64,000 nt of DNA from Candidatus Bathyarchaeota archaeon (GTDB taxonomy: Archaea; Thermoproteota; Bathyarchaeia; Bathyarchaeales; Bathycorpusculaceae): assembly GCA_026014685.1 (NCBI GenBank), contig JAOZHW010000008.1:62001-126000 (forward strand), given 5' to 3'. The notes under the pieces are model-generated. The model had not been told where the DNA came from. It ran no database searches and was given only the letters and a program-made list of their open reading frames with translations. The position numbers were made by a program, and so were the translations under genes. Within the stretch, counting starts at the first letter, position 1. Each line of letters begins with the position of its first letter. Of this stretch, positions 25,452 through 34,302 are shown piece by piece.

Positions 25452-27014
25452 TTAGGCAGGTTTCTTTGGCCAGTCTTCAAACTTCAAGGTTATTGACTTG
25501 TCGCCTACAGGTTTGAGTACCAAATTGAGTGTAGAACCATCAGTCTGTGCATCTGCGAGCCGTTCCACCTCGTCTATGGGGAGCGCAAACTGCATATCAG
25601 GTAAGTCGATGGTATTCTTCCCAAACGGAATCTCCTCGTCGAAGAGCTTTAGCGTTGTGGTCTGTGTTACTTTCATTTGAGAAATCTTGCCTTGCTTTTT
25701 CTGAATATCGATAATCTGCCTTGTGCCTTGCTTCAGGAATCCCATTGTTATTTCGTTGATTTGCCCTGAGTCTTCGCCTGTGTCTATCACTCGGATGGCA
25801 GTGAAAATATCTTTTATGTCTTCCTGAGTGATTTTCTTTGGCATTTGTATTCTATGATTGATTTTCTCTTGGATATAGGCCAGTTTTGACAATAGATAGC
25901 GCCAGTCCTCCGATTGCTCAAAGGTGTCACGCATTTGGAAAATGAGTAACGGCTTGTTATCTTTCGGATTTACAAGCGAAATACGCTTGTGCTTATTGAT
26001 AGCACTTATCAACTCTTGAAACTGATAAGCCTGCTTTACATCAGCCTTCTCCGTTTCAAACTCAAAGTTAAACTTGTTACTTTTCCCTGCCGCATCAACT
26101 ATGAAATTGAAAATAAAAGGCAAATTCCTATCCTGTGATGACAAGTAATTAACGGTTCCCTCTGATTTGGTACGCCAGAGGTGGACATTATCAAATGCAA
26201 TGTCGGAGCCGGGCACTTCCAGCCTTACGGGTGGTGCGGCTTGCGGTTGTGGAGCGAAAGTTAATGAAGCCTTTCCTTTTTCCACATCTATCAGTGACTT
26301 TCCATTCATTGTCAAGCCTTTGAGTTGCGGCGACTCTATCGTAAATGGCTTTAAGGTCTTAATCGACTCATTCAACCTTTCTAAAAGAGTTGGCTCACCT
26401 TTCTTTGTCTCTGCCGTAATAGTAAACGGTATGCCGCCTTCCTCAGGAGGCTTGGTCGATTTGAAAGCAAGACTAACCTCTGGCTTTCCTAAGACACCGT
26501 CACTGAGGCCCTCGCTTAAGCCCTTGACCACCTCTTCCAAAGCCTCTCCGAGAGGTCGAGATTGCATTTCTCTCTTTATCTGCTCAGACAAGTTGTGTTT
26601 AAGGCTTAGAGTTTGCAGTTTTCCCTCAAGCTTTCGCTTGTTCTCCTCATTACCGTAGATATCCTCAAAAAGAAACAGGTTATGCTGAGCGATATAATTA
26701 GTCAAATCATCTTTATGGCCTTCGGAAAGCTTTCCCTTGTAGATTATCATAAAATGATGCCAAGGCTTCGGCACCTTACCTGTTGGTGTCCCGTAAATCT
26801 TCAGAGTGTTCGCAAATATTGACCTATTATCCTTAGTTTCAACCTCAAAGGTCATGAGAGGGGTTTGCTCTTTCTTAAGCTTCCAAATAACATCAACAAA
26901 GTATTCTCTGGCAACCAAAGGGTATTCTAATTCAGCTATGTACCCAAGCGATTCTCCTTTTGCCTTTAACCAATCGATAAACTCTAAAGTATCTCTATCT
27001 CTATGCTTTCCCAT
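25452..27014 (-). CDS. Large protein with N-terminal PD-(D/E)XK-like nuclease motif
   Basis: The 520-residue protein is otherwise unrecognised. Its N-terminal 120 residues read FIDWLKAKGESLGYIAELEYP, then YFVDVIWKL, then LMTFEVETKDN. The pattern D41...E57-x-E59-x-K61 in strand-strand context fits the PD-(D/E)XK nuclease fold used by restriction and defence enzymes. The middle (150-290) is polar, and the C-terminal 230 residues form an unknown mixed alpha/beta region. Base composition is lower in GC than the core genes around it. It runs opposite to the terminase cassette and shares a strand with the GIY-YIG gene 68 bp upstream, so the two may be one unit. A role in defence or element maintenance is inference. 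Confidence 0.65.
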   Translation of the reverse strand: MGKHRDRDTLEFIDWLKAKGESLGYIAELEYPLVAREYFVDVIWKLKKEQTPLMTFEVETKDNRSIFANTLKIYGTPTGKVPKPWHHFMIIYKGKLSEGHKDDLTNYIAQHNLFLFEDIYGNEENKRKLEGKLQTLSLKHNLSEQIKREMQSRPLGEALEEVVKGLSEGLSDGVLGKPEVSLAFKSTKPPEEGGIPFTITAETKKGEPTLLERLNESIKTLKPFTIESPQLKGLTMNGKSLIDVEKGKASLTFAPQPQAAPPVRLEVPGSDIAFDNVHLWRTKSEGTVNYLSSQDRNLPFIFNFIVDAAGKSNKFNFEFETEKADVKQAYQFQELISAINKHKRISLVNPKDNKPLLIFQMRDTFEQSEDWRYLLSKLAYIQEKINHRIQMPKKITQEDIKDIFTAIRVIDTGEDSGQINEITMGFLKQGTRQIIDIQKKQGKISQMKVTQTTTLKLFDEEIPFGKNTIDLPDMQFALPIDEVERLADAQTDGSTLNLVLKPVGDKSITLKFEDWPKKPA

Positions 27015-27082
27015 AGCTGGTAGATACGCTGGTTAGTATATAATTTTGTTTATTCAGAGATAAAGAAAAAAGAGGAGAAGAA

Positions 27083-27394
27083 TCAACCCTTTCGGGTGTT
27101 GTACGCTGGGTATTTACCAGACTGCCTGCGATATGTATCAAGTTCTGCATTTTGCCTCTGAACGCAACGATCCTTTCCACCAGTATATTCAACTCTATAG
27201 TAGGACGCACCAGGACATGGTTCTGAACCTTGTGCAAAATGGCACATCAGTCTATCGTATATGCGACCTTCACCGATGTATATAACTCCAGAGCCATTTC
27301 CAAGTTCATAGATACCATAGTTATTGCTCTCTCTCCCAACGTTTTCTTTAGTGTAGTACGACCATTTTATTGCTAATGGCACTGCTATCACCAA
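27083..27394 (-). CDS. GIY-YIG family nuclease-like protein
   Basis: The product is 103 residues. NYGIYELGN (25-33) and VIYIGEG (37-43) are the GIY and YIG strands, followed by the conserved arginine helix IYDRLMCHFAQ and later NAELD with the catalytic-type Glu. This is a near-complete minimal GIY-YIG domain as in small structure-specific or homing-type nucleases. The start is uncertain: TTG 27394, GTG 27391 and others lie close together with no strong Shine-Dalgarno. It precedes the PD-(D/E)XK-like gene on the same strand in an AT-rich stretch, which suggests horizontal transfer. Confidence 0.7.
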   Translation of the reverse strand: MVIAVPLAIKWSYYTKENVGRESNNYGIYELGNGSGVIYIGEGRIYDRLMCHFAQGSEPCPGASYYRVEYTGGKDRCVQRQNAELDTYRRQSGKYPAYNTRKG

Positions 27395-27535
27395 GGTAGG
27401 GTTTACTTGATTGGAAATAAAAGTGTTCTTTGCATAACTAGCAATTTTTTCAGGTACCTGAATGAAATTTTACAGAAAAAATTCTAAGAATACTAATCAG
27501 GGTATTAAACGGAAGCTGGTGCGAAAAAGTTCGAA

Positions 27536-27557
27536 GTAACGATGGACTACAGCAGCG
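27536..27557. repeat. Partial copy of the SRP RNA 3' end (attachment-site-like direct repeat)
   Basis: The stretch GTAACGATGGACTACAGCAG matches 29229-29248 (GTAGCGATGGACCACAGCAG) with two differences, in the same orientation, 1.69 kb apart. The second copy is the 3' end and terminal helix of the SRP RNA gene. Integrases often duplicate an RNA gene's 3' end at the far side of an insertion. The surrounding 27395-27762 gap holds no gene I can support, only AT-rich sequence, this repeat, and a TATA-like stretch about 45 bp before the kinase gene. Confidence 0.55.
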
Positions 27558-27762
27558 ATTCCCGAGGCTCCCTCGAACTATTATGGATTCACCTAAAAAG
27601 TCTCTCAGTTCAGCGTTGAGGAGTTGGTTTTGGCGCTTGCGCGGTTTGGGTTTTGTGTGCAGAGCAAAGTGTACTTGTTTTGGGATTCTAGCAAGTAGCT
27701 CTTTTTTGGATTATTTTATATTGAACTTTACACAGATAGCTATACTGATATAGGCGCATTTT

Positions 27763-29232
27763 ATGTCTGAATCCTCCACTGTGGTGGACCGAAACGCCCA
27801 TTTAGCTTCGTTTCCGATTCTTAATCCCAGCCCAATTATCGAAGCTGACTTTGAAGGTAATTTGCTGTTCGCTAACCCCGCAGCACAAATCATCTTCGCA
27901 GGTCTTACAAGCAACCCTGCGGTTCACCCGATTTTTAGGCAATGGAAAGAAATCGTCTCCGCCTTCACCGAGAAGAAGGTGACGCATTTTCAGCGGGAAA
28001 TCGAAGTTGAAGGTTCATGGTTTATCCAGCAAATCTTCGTAGTTCCAGGCAGCCAGAAAATAAGGATCTACTTTACCCCGATTAACGAATTAAAAAAGAC
28101 GCAGCAGCTTTTGGAGAGAGAAAGAAACCTGCTACGTTCAGTGATGAATGGCGCTAAAAACGTACATTTAGTCTATCTTGATAGGGACTTCAATTTTGTC
28201 CGCGTCAACGAAGCTTACGCCAAAACCTGCGGCTACACACCTGAAGAGATGGTGGGGAAAAACCATTTTGTTCTCTATCCAAATCCAGAGAATGAATCGG
28301 TTTTTAGGCGGGTGAGAGACACAGGCATATCCATCGAGTTTAAGGATAAACCCTTTGTTTTCCCCGACCAACCAAATCGAGGCACCACATACTGGGATTG
28401 GACGCTTGAACCCATCAAAAACAGCCAAGGAAAAGTGGAAGGCCTAGTTTTCTCGCTGGTGGAAACCACAGAACGCAAACGAATCCAAAGAAAACTCGAA
28501 GAATACGCTTGCCGTATGGAAGAGTTGGCGCGGCAGAGAGCCAAAGAGTTAAGCAACAGTGAACGGATGGCGGCGATTGGGCAAACCGCGGGTATGGTTG
28601 GCCATGACATCCGTAATCCACTGCAGGCTATTGCGGGGGAACTTTACCTTGCTAAAGAGGAGTTGGAAGCGATGCCTGATTCTGACTCTAAACGGTACCT
28701 GCAGGAGAGCATCAGCGGGATTGAGCAGAACCTTTTCTACATCGACAAAATCGTGGCTGACTTGCAGGATTACACTAAACCCCTAAAACCCAACATGGAA
28801 CAAGTAGAAATCAACAAAGCCATCGAAGAAGCCTTACTCGTCGTAACTATCCCCAACAACATCGCTGTGAACATAAACACAGAAGGCTGCACCCCAATCA
28901 ACGCAGACATGTCGATGCTCAAACGAGTCCTAATCAACCTCATCCAAAACGCGGTGCAAGCCATGCCAAACGGCGGAACCCTAAAAATCCACGCAGCCAA
29001 CCAAAACAGCCAAACCCACATCGCCATCCAAGACACAGGAGAAGGCATCCCCCAAGAAGTCCAAGAAAAACTCTTCACTCCCCTTTTCACAACGAAATCT
29101 AAAGGTCAAGGCTTCGGATTAGCAGTCGTTAAACGCCTCGTCGAAGCCCAAAATGGCACAATCAGCTACCAAACCCAAAAAGGCAAAGGCACAACCTTCA
29201 CCATCCAACTCCCCCAAAACCAAAAACAGTAG
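27763..29232 (+). CDS. PAS-domain sensor histidine kinase, soluble
   Basis: The 489-residue kinase has no transmembrane segment. A first PAS-like domain covers about 15-105, a second about 118-240 (LLRSVMNGAKNVHLVYLDRD ... YTPEEMVGKN) and ends with a PAC-type GLVFSLVETTERKR. A coiled linker leads to the HisKA-like phosphoacceptor VGHDIRNPLQAI (H about 284). The HATPase has NLIQNAVQAM (N box), DTGEGIP (G1) and GQGFGLAVVKRL (G2). It senses a cytosolic signal and autophosphorylates; no response regulator is encoded nearby, so it is an orphan. Its stop codon lies in the sequence that also forms the end of the SRP RNA gene. Confidence 0.92.
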   Translation: MSESSTVVDRNAHLASFPILNPSPIIEADFEGNLLFANPAAQIIFAGLTSNPAVHPIFRQWKEIVSAFTEKKVTHFQREIEVEGSWFIQQIFVVPGSQKIRIYFTPINELKKTQQLLERERNLLRSVMNGAKNVHLVYLDRDFNFVRVNEAYAKTCGYTPEEMVGKNHFVLYPNPENESVFRRVRDTGISIEFKDKPFVFPDQPNRGTTYWDWTLEPIKNSQGKVEGLVFSLVETTERKRIQRKLEEYACRMEELARQRAKELSNSERMAAIGQTAGMVGHDIRNPLQAIAGELYLAKEELEAMPDSDSKRYLQESISGIEQNLFYIDKIVADLQDYTKPLKPNMEQVEINKAIEEALLVVTIPNNIAVNINTEGCTPINADMSMLKRVLINLIQNAVQAMPNGGTLKIHAANQNSQTHIAIQDTGEGIPQEVQEKLFTPLFTTKSKGQGFGLAVVKRLVEAQNGTISYQTQKGKGTTFTIQLPQNQKQ

Positions 29233-29556
29233 CGATGGACCACAGCAGTTCGACGCCCAGACTCCACCTAGACACCCTCAACCCTACACTCTTACCCGCA
29301 CCCCCTTGAGCGCATAACGTCCAAACTTAGGTTGCTCTCTCCCGAGCCTAGCCGGGTTCGCCTGCTAAACAACGAAACAGTTTCCCTACGGAAACCGCCC
29401 GTTGACCGCCAGCCCCAAAGGACGGATAGTCACTGGTTCGGAAATGAAGATCTAAGCGGCCTTTGACGCCTCAGCTGCCGATGTCAGCCCGTCATGTAGA
29501 GGATTTACGGAAGTAATGGACCCCTAACCCACCGCCTAAGATCCATCGCCGCAGAT
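29229..29556 (-). ncRNA. ffs: Signal recognition particle (7S) RNA
   Basis: The minus strand folds as an archaeal SRP RNA of about 320 nt. The ends pair (GCGATGGA near 29551 with TCCATCGC at 29232-29240) as helix 1. The helix 8 signature AGG-CUC-GGGA-GAG-AGCA is at 29333-29350: a GNRA-type tetraloop on a stem flanked by the AGG/AGCA internal loop bound by SRP54. A hairpin with a GUAG (GNAR) loop at 29378-29397 fits helix 6, the SRP19 site. A TATA-like GTTTTAAACC (29575-29584) lies about 25 bases before the predicted 5' end, and a T5 run follows the 3' end. The RNA targets secretory and membrane proteins. Confidence 0.85.
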
Positions 29557-29670
29557 AGATGGGGCAGTGTTTGGTTTAAAACTTTCGCAAAACCCAAAAC
29601 AGCATCATAAGGGTTCTACAGGCGAAAAGCAAATAGCTAAAGAAAAACATAGTTTGGGTGAGGTTTTTGT

Positions 29671-29889
29671 GTGACTTGTTGGAAGTGGTTTGGAGGCGTT
29701 CTAAAAGAGGCAGGCGTGGAGGCAACGGATGCAAACAAAACAAAAATCGACCAAGTTATTCATAGCTACATCGGGGAACAGTCAAGTTATGGGCGATGTT
29801 CGGCAGACTGGAAAACCGCGCGCAAACAGATTGCTGGCGACGAAAAGATGAAGGCAGAACTCATCGCGGAACTCAAGAAACTGGTCTGA
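29671..29889 (+). CDS. Small conserved-looking hypothetical protein
   Basis: The 72-residue soluble protein starts at GTG 29671: MTCWKWFGGVLKEAGVEATD, then IDQVIHSYIGEQSSYGRCSADWKTARKQI and a helical end. It has three predicted helices and two cysteines. GTGAGG about 12 bases before the start may serve in initiation. I do not recognise a family. It is divergent from the SRP RNA and convergent with trpA. Confidence 0.6.
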   Translation: MTCWKWFGGVLKEAGVEATDANKTKIDQVIHSYIGEQSSYGRCSADWKTARKQIAGDEKMKAELIAELKKLV

Positions 29890-29900
29890 GCCTGCCTCTC

Positions 29901-30704
29901 CTAACTTTTTTTAGTTGCCCTTTTGAGTGCTTCTGCACTGGTCTGCAGCTGGTTTAGCATGTCGTTTCGGTTTTGTTGCACTATGTTGATGAATGCGCTA
30001 CCCACGATGGCGGCGTCTGCCCCCGCGTCGATGACGGTTTTGACGTGTTCAGGTTTGGATATGCCAAAACCCACTGCGAGCGGTACTTTGCCCGCCACTT
30101 GAGGCTGCACCTTTTGGATAAGCTGCACAGTGGAGTCCGCTACGTTTTGCTGTGCGCCTGTGACCCCAAAGCGTGAGACCAAGTAGAGGAACCCTGAGGA
30201 GGCATTGACGATTTTGGTTAAGCGGTCTTTGGAGGTGGCTGGAGAGGCGAGGAATATGGTGTCGAGGTGGTGTGCTGCTGCGGCTTTGCGGTAGTCATCT
30301 GCTTCTTCTACAGGCAAGTCGGGAACGATAAAGCCGTCTACGCCCGCCGTTTTGGCTGCACCAAGGAAGTGGTCGAGTCCAAGGTGAAACACCGGGTTGT
30401 AGTAAGTCATCACAACCACTGGCACATCATGCTTGCTTTTGATTTCTTTGGCTATTTCCAGCACCTGCATCGGTGTTGTGCCTGCGGTTAAGGCTCGTAG
30501 ACTTGCCGCCTGAATTGTTGGGCCATCGGCGATGGGGTCAGAGAACGGCAACCCCAACTCCAAAATGTCCACGCCGCCTCGAATTAGAGCGTCTGCGATT
30601 TGAGGTGTCGCTTGGGGTGTGGGGTCACCTGCAGTTATGTAACCGATTAGGCAGCCGCTGCCGTTGGCTTTTGCTTTTTGGAAAACTGATTGTATGCTGT
30701 TCAT
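29901..30704 (-). CDS. trpA: Tryptophan synthase alpha chain
   Basis: The 267-residue TIM barrel splits indole-3-glycerol phosphate into indole and glyceraldehyde-3-phosphate and passes indole to TrpB. The conserved [28 protein letters not shown] (catalytic Glu/Asp region), [14 protein letters not shown] and [11 protein letters not shown] phosphate-binding segment are present. It is the last gene of trpEGDCBA, and its ATG overlaps the trpB stop by four bases. Confidence 0.97.
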   Translation of the reverse strand: MNSIQSVFQKAKANGSGCLIGYITAGDPTPQATPQIADALIRGGVDILELGLPFSDPIADGPTIQAASLRALTAGTTPMQVLEIAKEIKSKHDVPVVVMTYYNPVFHLGLDHFLGAAKTAGVDGFIVPDLPVEEADDYRKAAAAHHLDTIFLASPATSKDRLTKIVNASSGFLYLVSRFGVTGAQQNVADSTVQLIQKVQPQVAGKVPLAVGFGISKPEHVKTVIDAGADAAIVGSAFINIVQQNRNDMLNQLQTSAEALKRATKKS

Positions 30705-31897
30705 ATCTTTGCACCCATGTATTTGGCTATTGTTTCTACGTCTTTGTCTCCGCGCCCCGAGAGTGTAACTACGATGGATTGTGACTTCTGCATCTTCGGC
30801 GCTAACTTGACGGCGTGCGCTATGGCATGCGAGGATTCTAACGCGGGAAGAATTCCTTCTTGTTTGCAGAGCAACAGAAAAGCGTCTACCGCTTCTTTGT
30901 CGTTAACGTAGGCGTATTCAGCTCGTTTGATGGATTTGAGGAAGGAGTGCTCTGGGCCGACACCGGGGTAATCTAAGCCTGCAGACACGCTGTGGGTTTG
31001 GGATATCTGCCCGTTTTTGTCCTGCAGTACATAGGTGTACATTCCGTGAAATACTCCTTCGCTGCCAGCCGCCAACGTAGCGGAGTGTTTGCCTGATTCG
31101 ATGCCTTCACCTGCGGCTTCGACGCCATAGAGCTTGACGTCTGTGTCGTCTTCGAAGGGGTAGAAGGTTCCCATCGCGTTGGAGCCGCCGCCGACGCAGG
31201 CAACCAGCGCGTCGGGTAAACCGCCTGTTTTCTGCTTGAACTGTTGCTTGATTTCTTTGCCGATGACGCTTTGGAAGTCTCGCACGATCATGGGGTATGG
31301 ATGTGGCCCCATGGTGGAGCCGATGAGGTAATATGTAGATTCCAAGTTGGTTACCCAGTCACGAAACGCCTCGTTAATGGAGTCCTTCAAGGTTTTAGAA
31401 CCTGAATCGACAGGGTAAACTTCGGTGTCAAGGAGCTTCATGCGAAAAACGTTCAGCCGCTGCCGCTCACAATCCTCGGTTCCCATGTATACGACGCCTT
31501 TCAATCCAAGTGCAGCGCATGCGATTGCTGTGGCGACGCCGTGTTGTCCTGCGCCTGTTTCGGCTATGACGCGGGTTTTACCCATCCGTTTGGCGAGTAG
31601 CGCTTGCCCCAGTGTGTTGTTGATTTTGTGTGCGCCGCCATGTGCGAGGTCTTCGCGTTTCAGGTAAATTTTTGCGCCGCCGAGTTTGCGGGTGAGGTTT
31701 TCGGCGAAATAGAGCGGTGTAGGTCTGCCGACGAATTCGGCGAGGTAGTAGTCGAGTTGTTTTTGGAAAGTTGGGTCCGCTTTGGCTTCCGAGTATGCCT
31801 TTTCTAACTCGGTGATGGCTTCCATCAAGACCTCAGGGACGAAGCGTCCGCCGTACTTGCCGTATTTTCCGTCTATGGGGTAGTTGCTTAACTTCAA
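30701..31897 (-). CDS. trpB: Tryptophan synthase beta chain (TrpB1 type)
   Basis: The 398-residue PLP enzyme condenses indole with serine. The PLP lysine lies in HGGAHKINN, with the upstream [10 protein letters not shown], the phosphate-binding GGGSNAMG and the catalytic-loop AETGAGQHG. The N-terminus ([20 protein letters not shown]) and the length are of the TrpB1 type that pairs with TrpA, not the longer TrpB2. It overlaps trpC by four bases. Confidence 0.97.
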   Translation of the reverse strand: MKLSNYPIDGKYGKYGGRFVPEVLMEAITELEKAYSEAKADPTFQKQLDYYLAEFVGRPTPLYFAENLTRKLGGAKIYLKREDLAHGGAHKINNTLGQALLAKRMGKTRVIAETGAGQHGVATAIACAALGLKGVVYMGTEDCERQRLNVFRMKLLDTEVYPVDSGSKTLKDSINEAFRDWVTNLESTYYLIGSTMGPHPYPMIVRDFQSVIGKEIKQQFKQKTGGLPDALVACVGGGSNAMGTFYPFEDDTDVKLYGVEAAGEGIESGKHSATLAAGSEGVFHGMYTYVLQDKNGQISQTHSVSAGLDYPGVGPEHSFLKSIKRAEYAYVNDKEAVDAFLLLCKQEGILPALESSHAIAHAVKLAPKMQKSQSIVVTLSGRGDKDVETIAKYMGAKI

Positions 31898-32673
31898 GGG
31901 GTATTCACTAACTCCTTAACTTTACTTTCAACGTCTTTCGTTAACATGATACTTGAACCGACCAAAAAAGCGTCCGCACCGCAACCGCGCAGAAACTGTA
32001 AATCAGAAGGCGATTTTATGCCGCTTTCGCTTACCACAGTTTTGCCTTGTTTGCGGTAGTTTTGGAGGATTTGCTGGGTGGTGTTTAGGTCGATTTTTAA
32101 GGTGGCGAGGTTGCGGTTGTTTATGCCGACCAAATCTGCCTCTGTTTCGACGGCTACTTCGAATTCGGCTTCAGTGTGAGTTTCAAGCAACACTTCCAAT
32201 CCCTTCGCGTGCGCATAAGCTATCATTTTGTCAACATCCATTTCTGTGCAACGCCTATCAAACAACGCCTGAATAAGCAGGACAGCGTTTGCGCCGATTT
32301 TTGCTGCCGCCTCAATTTGGTCTGCAACGATAACTATATCTTTCATCAGAATCGGCAAATCCACTGCAGTGCGTGCTTGGATGAGGGCTTCAAGTGAACC
32401 ATTGAAGTGAATGGGTTCCGTCAAAACCGAAAGCCCTACAGCGCCGCCACTCTGCATAGCTTTTGCGATTTCAGCGGGGTTTGTGTTGCTGCGTATGGTT
32501 CCAAGCGAGGGCGATGCCGATTTTATTTCGGTTATGACGGCGTTTATTTTGCAGTTTTGGATTGCAGTTTTGAGGCTGATTTTTGGGTGGCTTCGCGTTG
32601 GGATGTTTTGGTAGTAGCCGCGTTCAATTGTCTTGACGGCGTCCATCGCCAAAGTGTCCAGAAAATCACTCAT
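31894..32673 (-). CDS. trpC: Indole-3-glycerol phosphate synthase
   Basis: The 259-residue TIM barrel closes CdRP to indole-3-glycerol phosphate. Catalytic segments include [12 protein letters not shown] (Lys), [38 protein letters not shown] and FLVGSSIM. It is a separate TrpC with no TrpF domain fused to it. It overlaps trpD by eight bases and trpB by four. Confidence 0.96.
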   Translation of the reverse strand: MSDFLDTLAMDAVKTIERGYYQNIPTRSHPKISLKTAIQNCKINAVITEIKSASPSLGTIRSNTNPAEIAKAMQSGGAVGLSVLTEPIHFNGSLEALIQARTAVDLPILMKDIVIVADQIEAAAKIGANAVLLIQALFDRRCTEMDVDKMIAYAHAKGLEVLLETHTEAEFEVAVETEADLVGINNRNLATLKIDLNTTQQILQNYRKQGKTVVSESGIKSPSDLQFLRGCGADAFLVGSSIMLTKDVESKVKELVNTP

Positions 32674-33721
32674 TTGATTCTAACTCCTCAAGGTTTGCCA
32701 AGTTGCCGCCTGACGCTTTGACTAATTCTTTGAGTTTAGCGTAAGCTGCGCCGCTGTTGACAGATTTTTTGGCTAACTCCAATCCTTCAGCGAAGTCGCA
32801 GGCTTTTCCGCCGACGATGATTCCCGCAGCTGCGTTAACGAGAACTATGTCGGCTTTAGCGGTGCCGTTTGCTTTTCCGTTTAGGATTTTGAACATGCTT
32901 TCAGCGCTTTCATCAGCAGAGTCACAATGCAAATCTTTAACTGCAGCCTTTTTCACTCCGAAATCAGCTGGAACCAGCGTTTTACGTGTCACTTTTCCCT
33001 CTTTAACGTGGGCCATTGCTGTTTTCCCCAATGTTGAGATTTCGTCAAGCCCATCAAGACCATGCACCACAATCGCTTCTTCGCAACCCAACTTTTGCAG
33101 CGTGTACGCCATCGGCTCAACCAATTTGGCATCGTAGACACCGAGCAGTTGCCCAGCGGCAGATGCAGGGTTAGTTAGAGGCCCCAAGATGTTGAAAACG
33201 GTGCGTATGCCGATTTCACGTCTGGGTTCAGCGGCGTATTTCATGGCGGGGTGGAAGGCTGGCGCAAACATAAACCCAACACCGACTTGCTCAATGATTT
33301 GTTCTATGGTTTGGGGTTCCAAAGAGAGACTCAACCCTAGTTTTTCTAAGACATCGGCGCTTCCGCTTTTACTCGTCACTGCCCTGTTGCCATGCTTCGC
33401 GACTGGAACGCCTGCGCCAGCGATGACAAACGCAGCAGCTGTGCTGACGTTGAAGGTTTTGACTTTGTCGCCTCCAGTTCCACAAGTGTCCACAAGTCGA
33501 CCCTTGACTTTGGGGTGGATTTGGCGGCAGTGTACCTTCATAACTGAAGCAAACGCGATGAGTTCTTCGACTGATTCGCCTTTCATGCGCAGGGCTGTGA
33601 GAAATGCTGCGGTTTGTGAGTTGGTGGCTTTACCCGACATTATCTCAGTCATTATCGCACCTGATTCCTCGAAAGTGAGGCTGGCGCCTTCGATGAGTTT
33701 TTGGATGCCCTCGAGAATCAA
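32666..33721 (-). CDS. trpD: Anthranilate phosphoribosyltransferase
   Basis: From TTG 33721 the protein is 351 residues, the usual TrpD length; the TTG overlaps the trpG TGA and GGGGAT precedes it. A longer frame to 33769 would add 16 residues inside trpG. Key motifs are VDTCGTGGDKVKTFNVSTA (PRPP-binding GTGGD), KHGNRAVTSKSGSAD, the FNILGPLTNPA anthranilate-site loop and VHGLDGLDE. It transfers phosphoribosyl from PRPP to anthranilate. Confidence 0.95.
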   Translation of the reverse strand: MILEGIQKLIEGASLTFEESGAIMTEIMSGKATNSQTAAFLTALRMKGESVEELIAFASVMKVHCRQIHPKVKGRLVDTCGTGGDKVKTFNVSTAAAFVIAGAGVPVAKHGNRAVTSKSGSADVLEKLGLSLSLEPQTIEQIIEQVGVGFMFAPAFHPAMKYAAEPRREIGIRTVFNILGPLTNPASAAGQLLGVYDAKLVEPMAYTLQKLGCEEAIVVHGLDGLDEISTLGKTAMAHVKEGKVTRKTLVPADFGVKKAAVKDLHCDSADESAESMFKILNGKANGTAKADIVLVNAAAGIIVGGKACDFAEGLELAKKSVNSGAAYAKLKELVKASGGNLANLEELESNE

Positions 33722-34302
33722 GGCTTTATCCCCAAGAAGTTTTTGATTATGATTTTTCCGTCTTCGCAAAGGATGCTTTCAGGGTGGAACTGGACGCCAT
33801 AGATTGGGTACTTGATGTGACGTATACCCATGATTTCTCCATCATCTATGGCTTCAGCAGTAATTTGGAGACACTCTGGAATTGAAGTTCGTTCGCCTGC
33901 CAGCGAGTGGTAACGTGTGGCGTTGAAGGGGTTGCGAACGCCTTTGAAGATGCCTTTCTGGTCGTGGCGTATAACACAGGTTTTGCCATGCATGAGTTTT
34001 TTGGCGTGCACGACTTTGCCGCCATAGGTGTGGATGATGCCTTGGTGACCGAGGCAGACGCCGAGTGTGGGAATAGTGGGGCTAAGTGTTTGCAGTATTG
34101 CTTTGCAGACGCCGAAGAATTTGTCGTCTTCAGGGTTGCCTGGTCCAGGTGAGATGACGATGCGGTCTGGTTTGAGTTGGGCAGCTTCTTGAAGGGTGAT
34201 TTGGTCGTTTCGGTAAACTGCGGTTTCTGTACCTTGTTCACCTATGTATTGGACGAGGTTGTAGACGAATGAATCGTAATTGTCAATGACTAAAACTTTC
34301 AT
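33718..34302 (-). CDS. trpG: Anthranilate synthase component II (glutamine amidotransferase)
   Basis: The 194-residue class I amidotransferase supplies ammonia to TrpE. DNYDSFVYNLVQYIGE opens the protein; the nucleophile is in TLGVCLGHQGI; the His/Glu pair is in YGVQFHPESI. Its ATG overlaps the trpE stop by four bases. Confidence 0.96.
   Translation of the reverse strand: MKVLVIDNYDSFVYNLVQYIGEQGTETAVYRNDQITLQEAAQLKPDRIVISPGPGNPEDDKFFGVCKAILQTLSPTIPTLGVCLGHQGIIHTYGGKVVHAKKLMHGKTCVIRHDQKGIFKGVRNPFNATRYHSLAGERTSIPECLQITAEAIDDGEIMGIRHIKYPIYGVQFHPESILCEDGKIIIKNFLGIKP

Noticed and set aside
29229-29556. RNase P RNA as the identity of the structured region
   Set aside because: A segment resembling GGTGCGG-TAAGAG suggested RNase P, but the conserved GAGGAAAGTCC and ACAGAA blocks are missing, while the SRP helix 8 loop and GNAR helix 6 loop are present.
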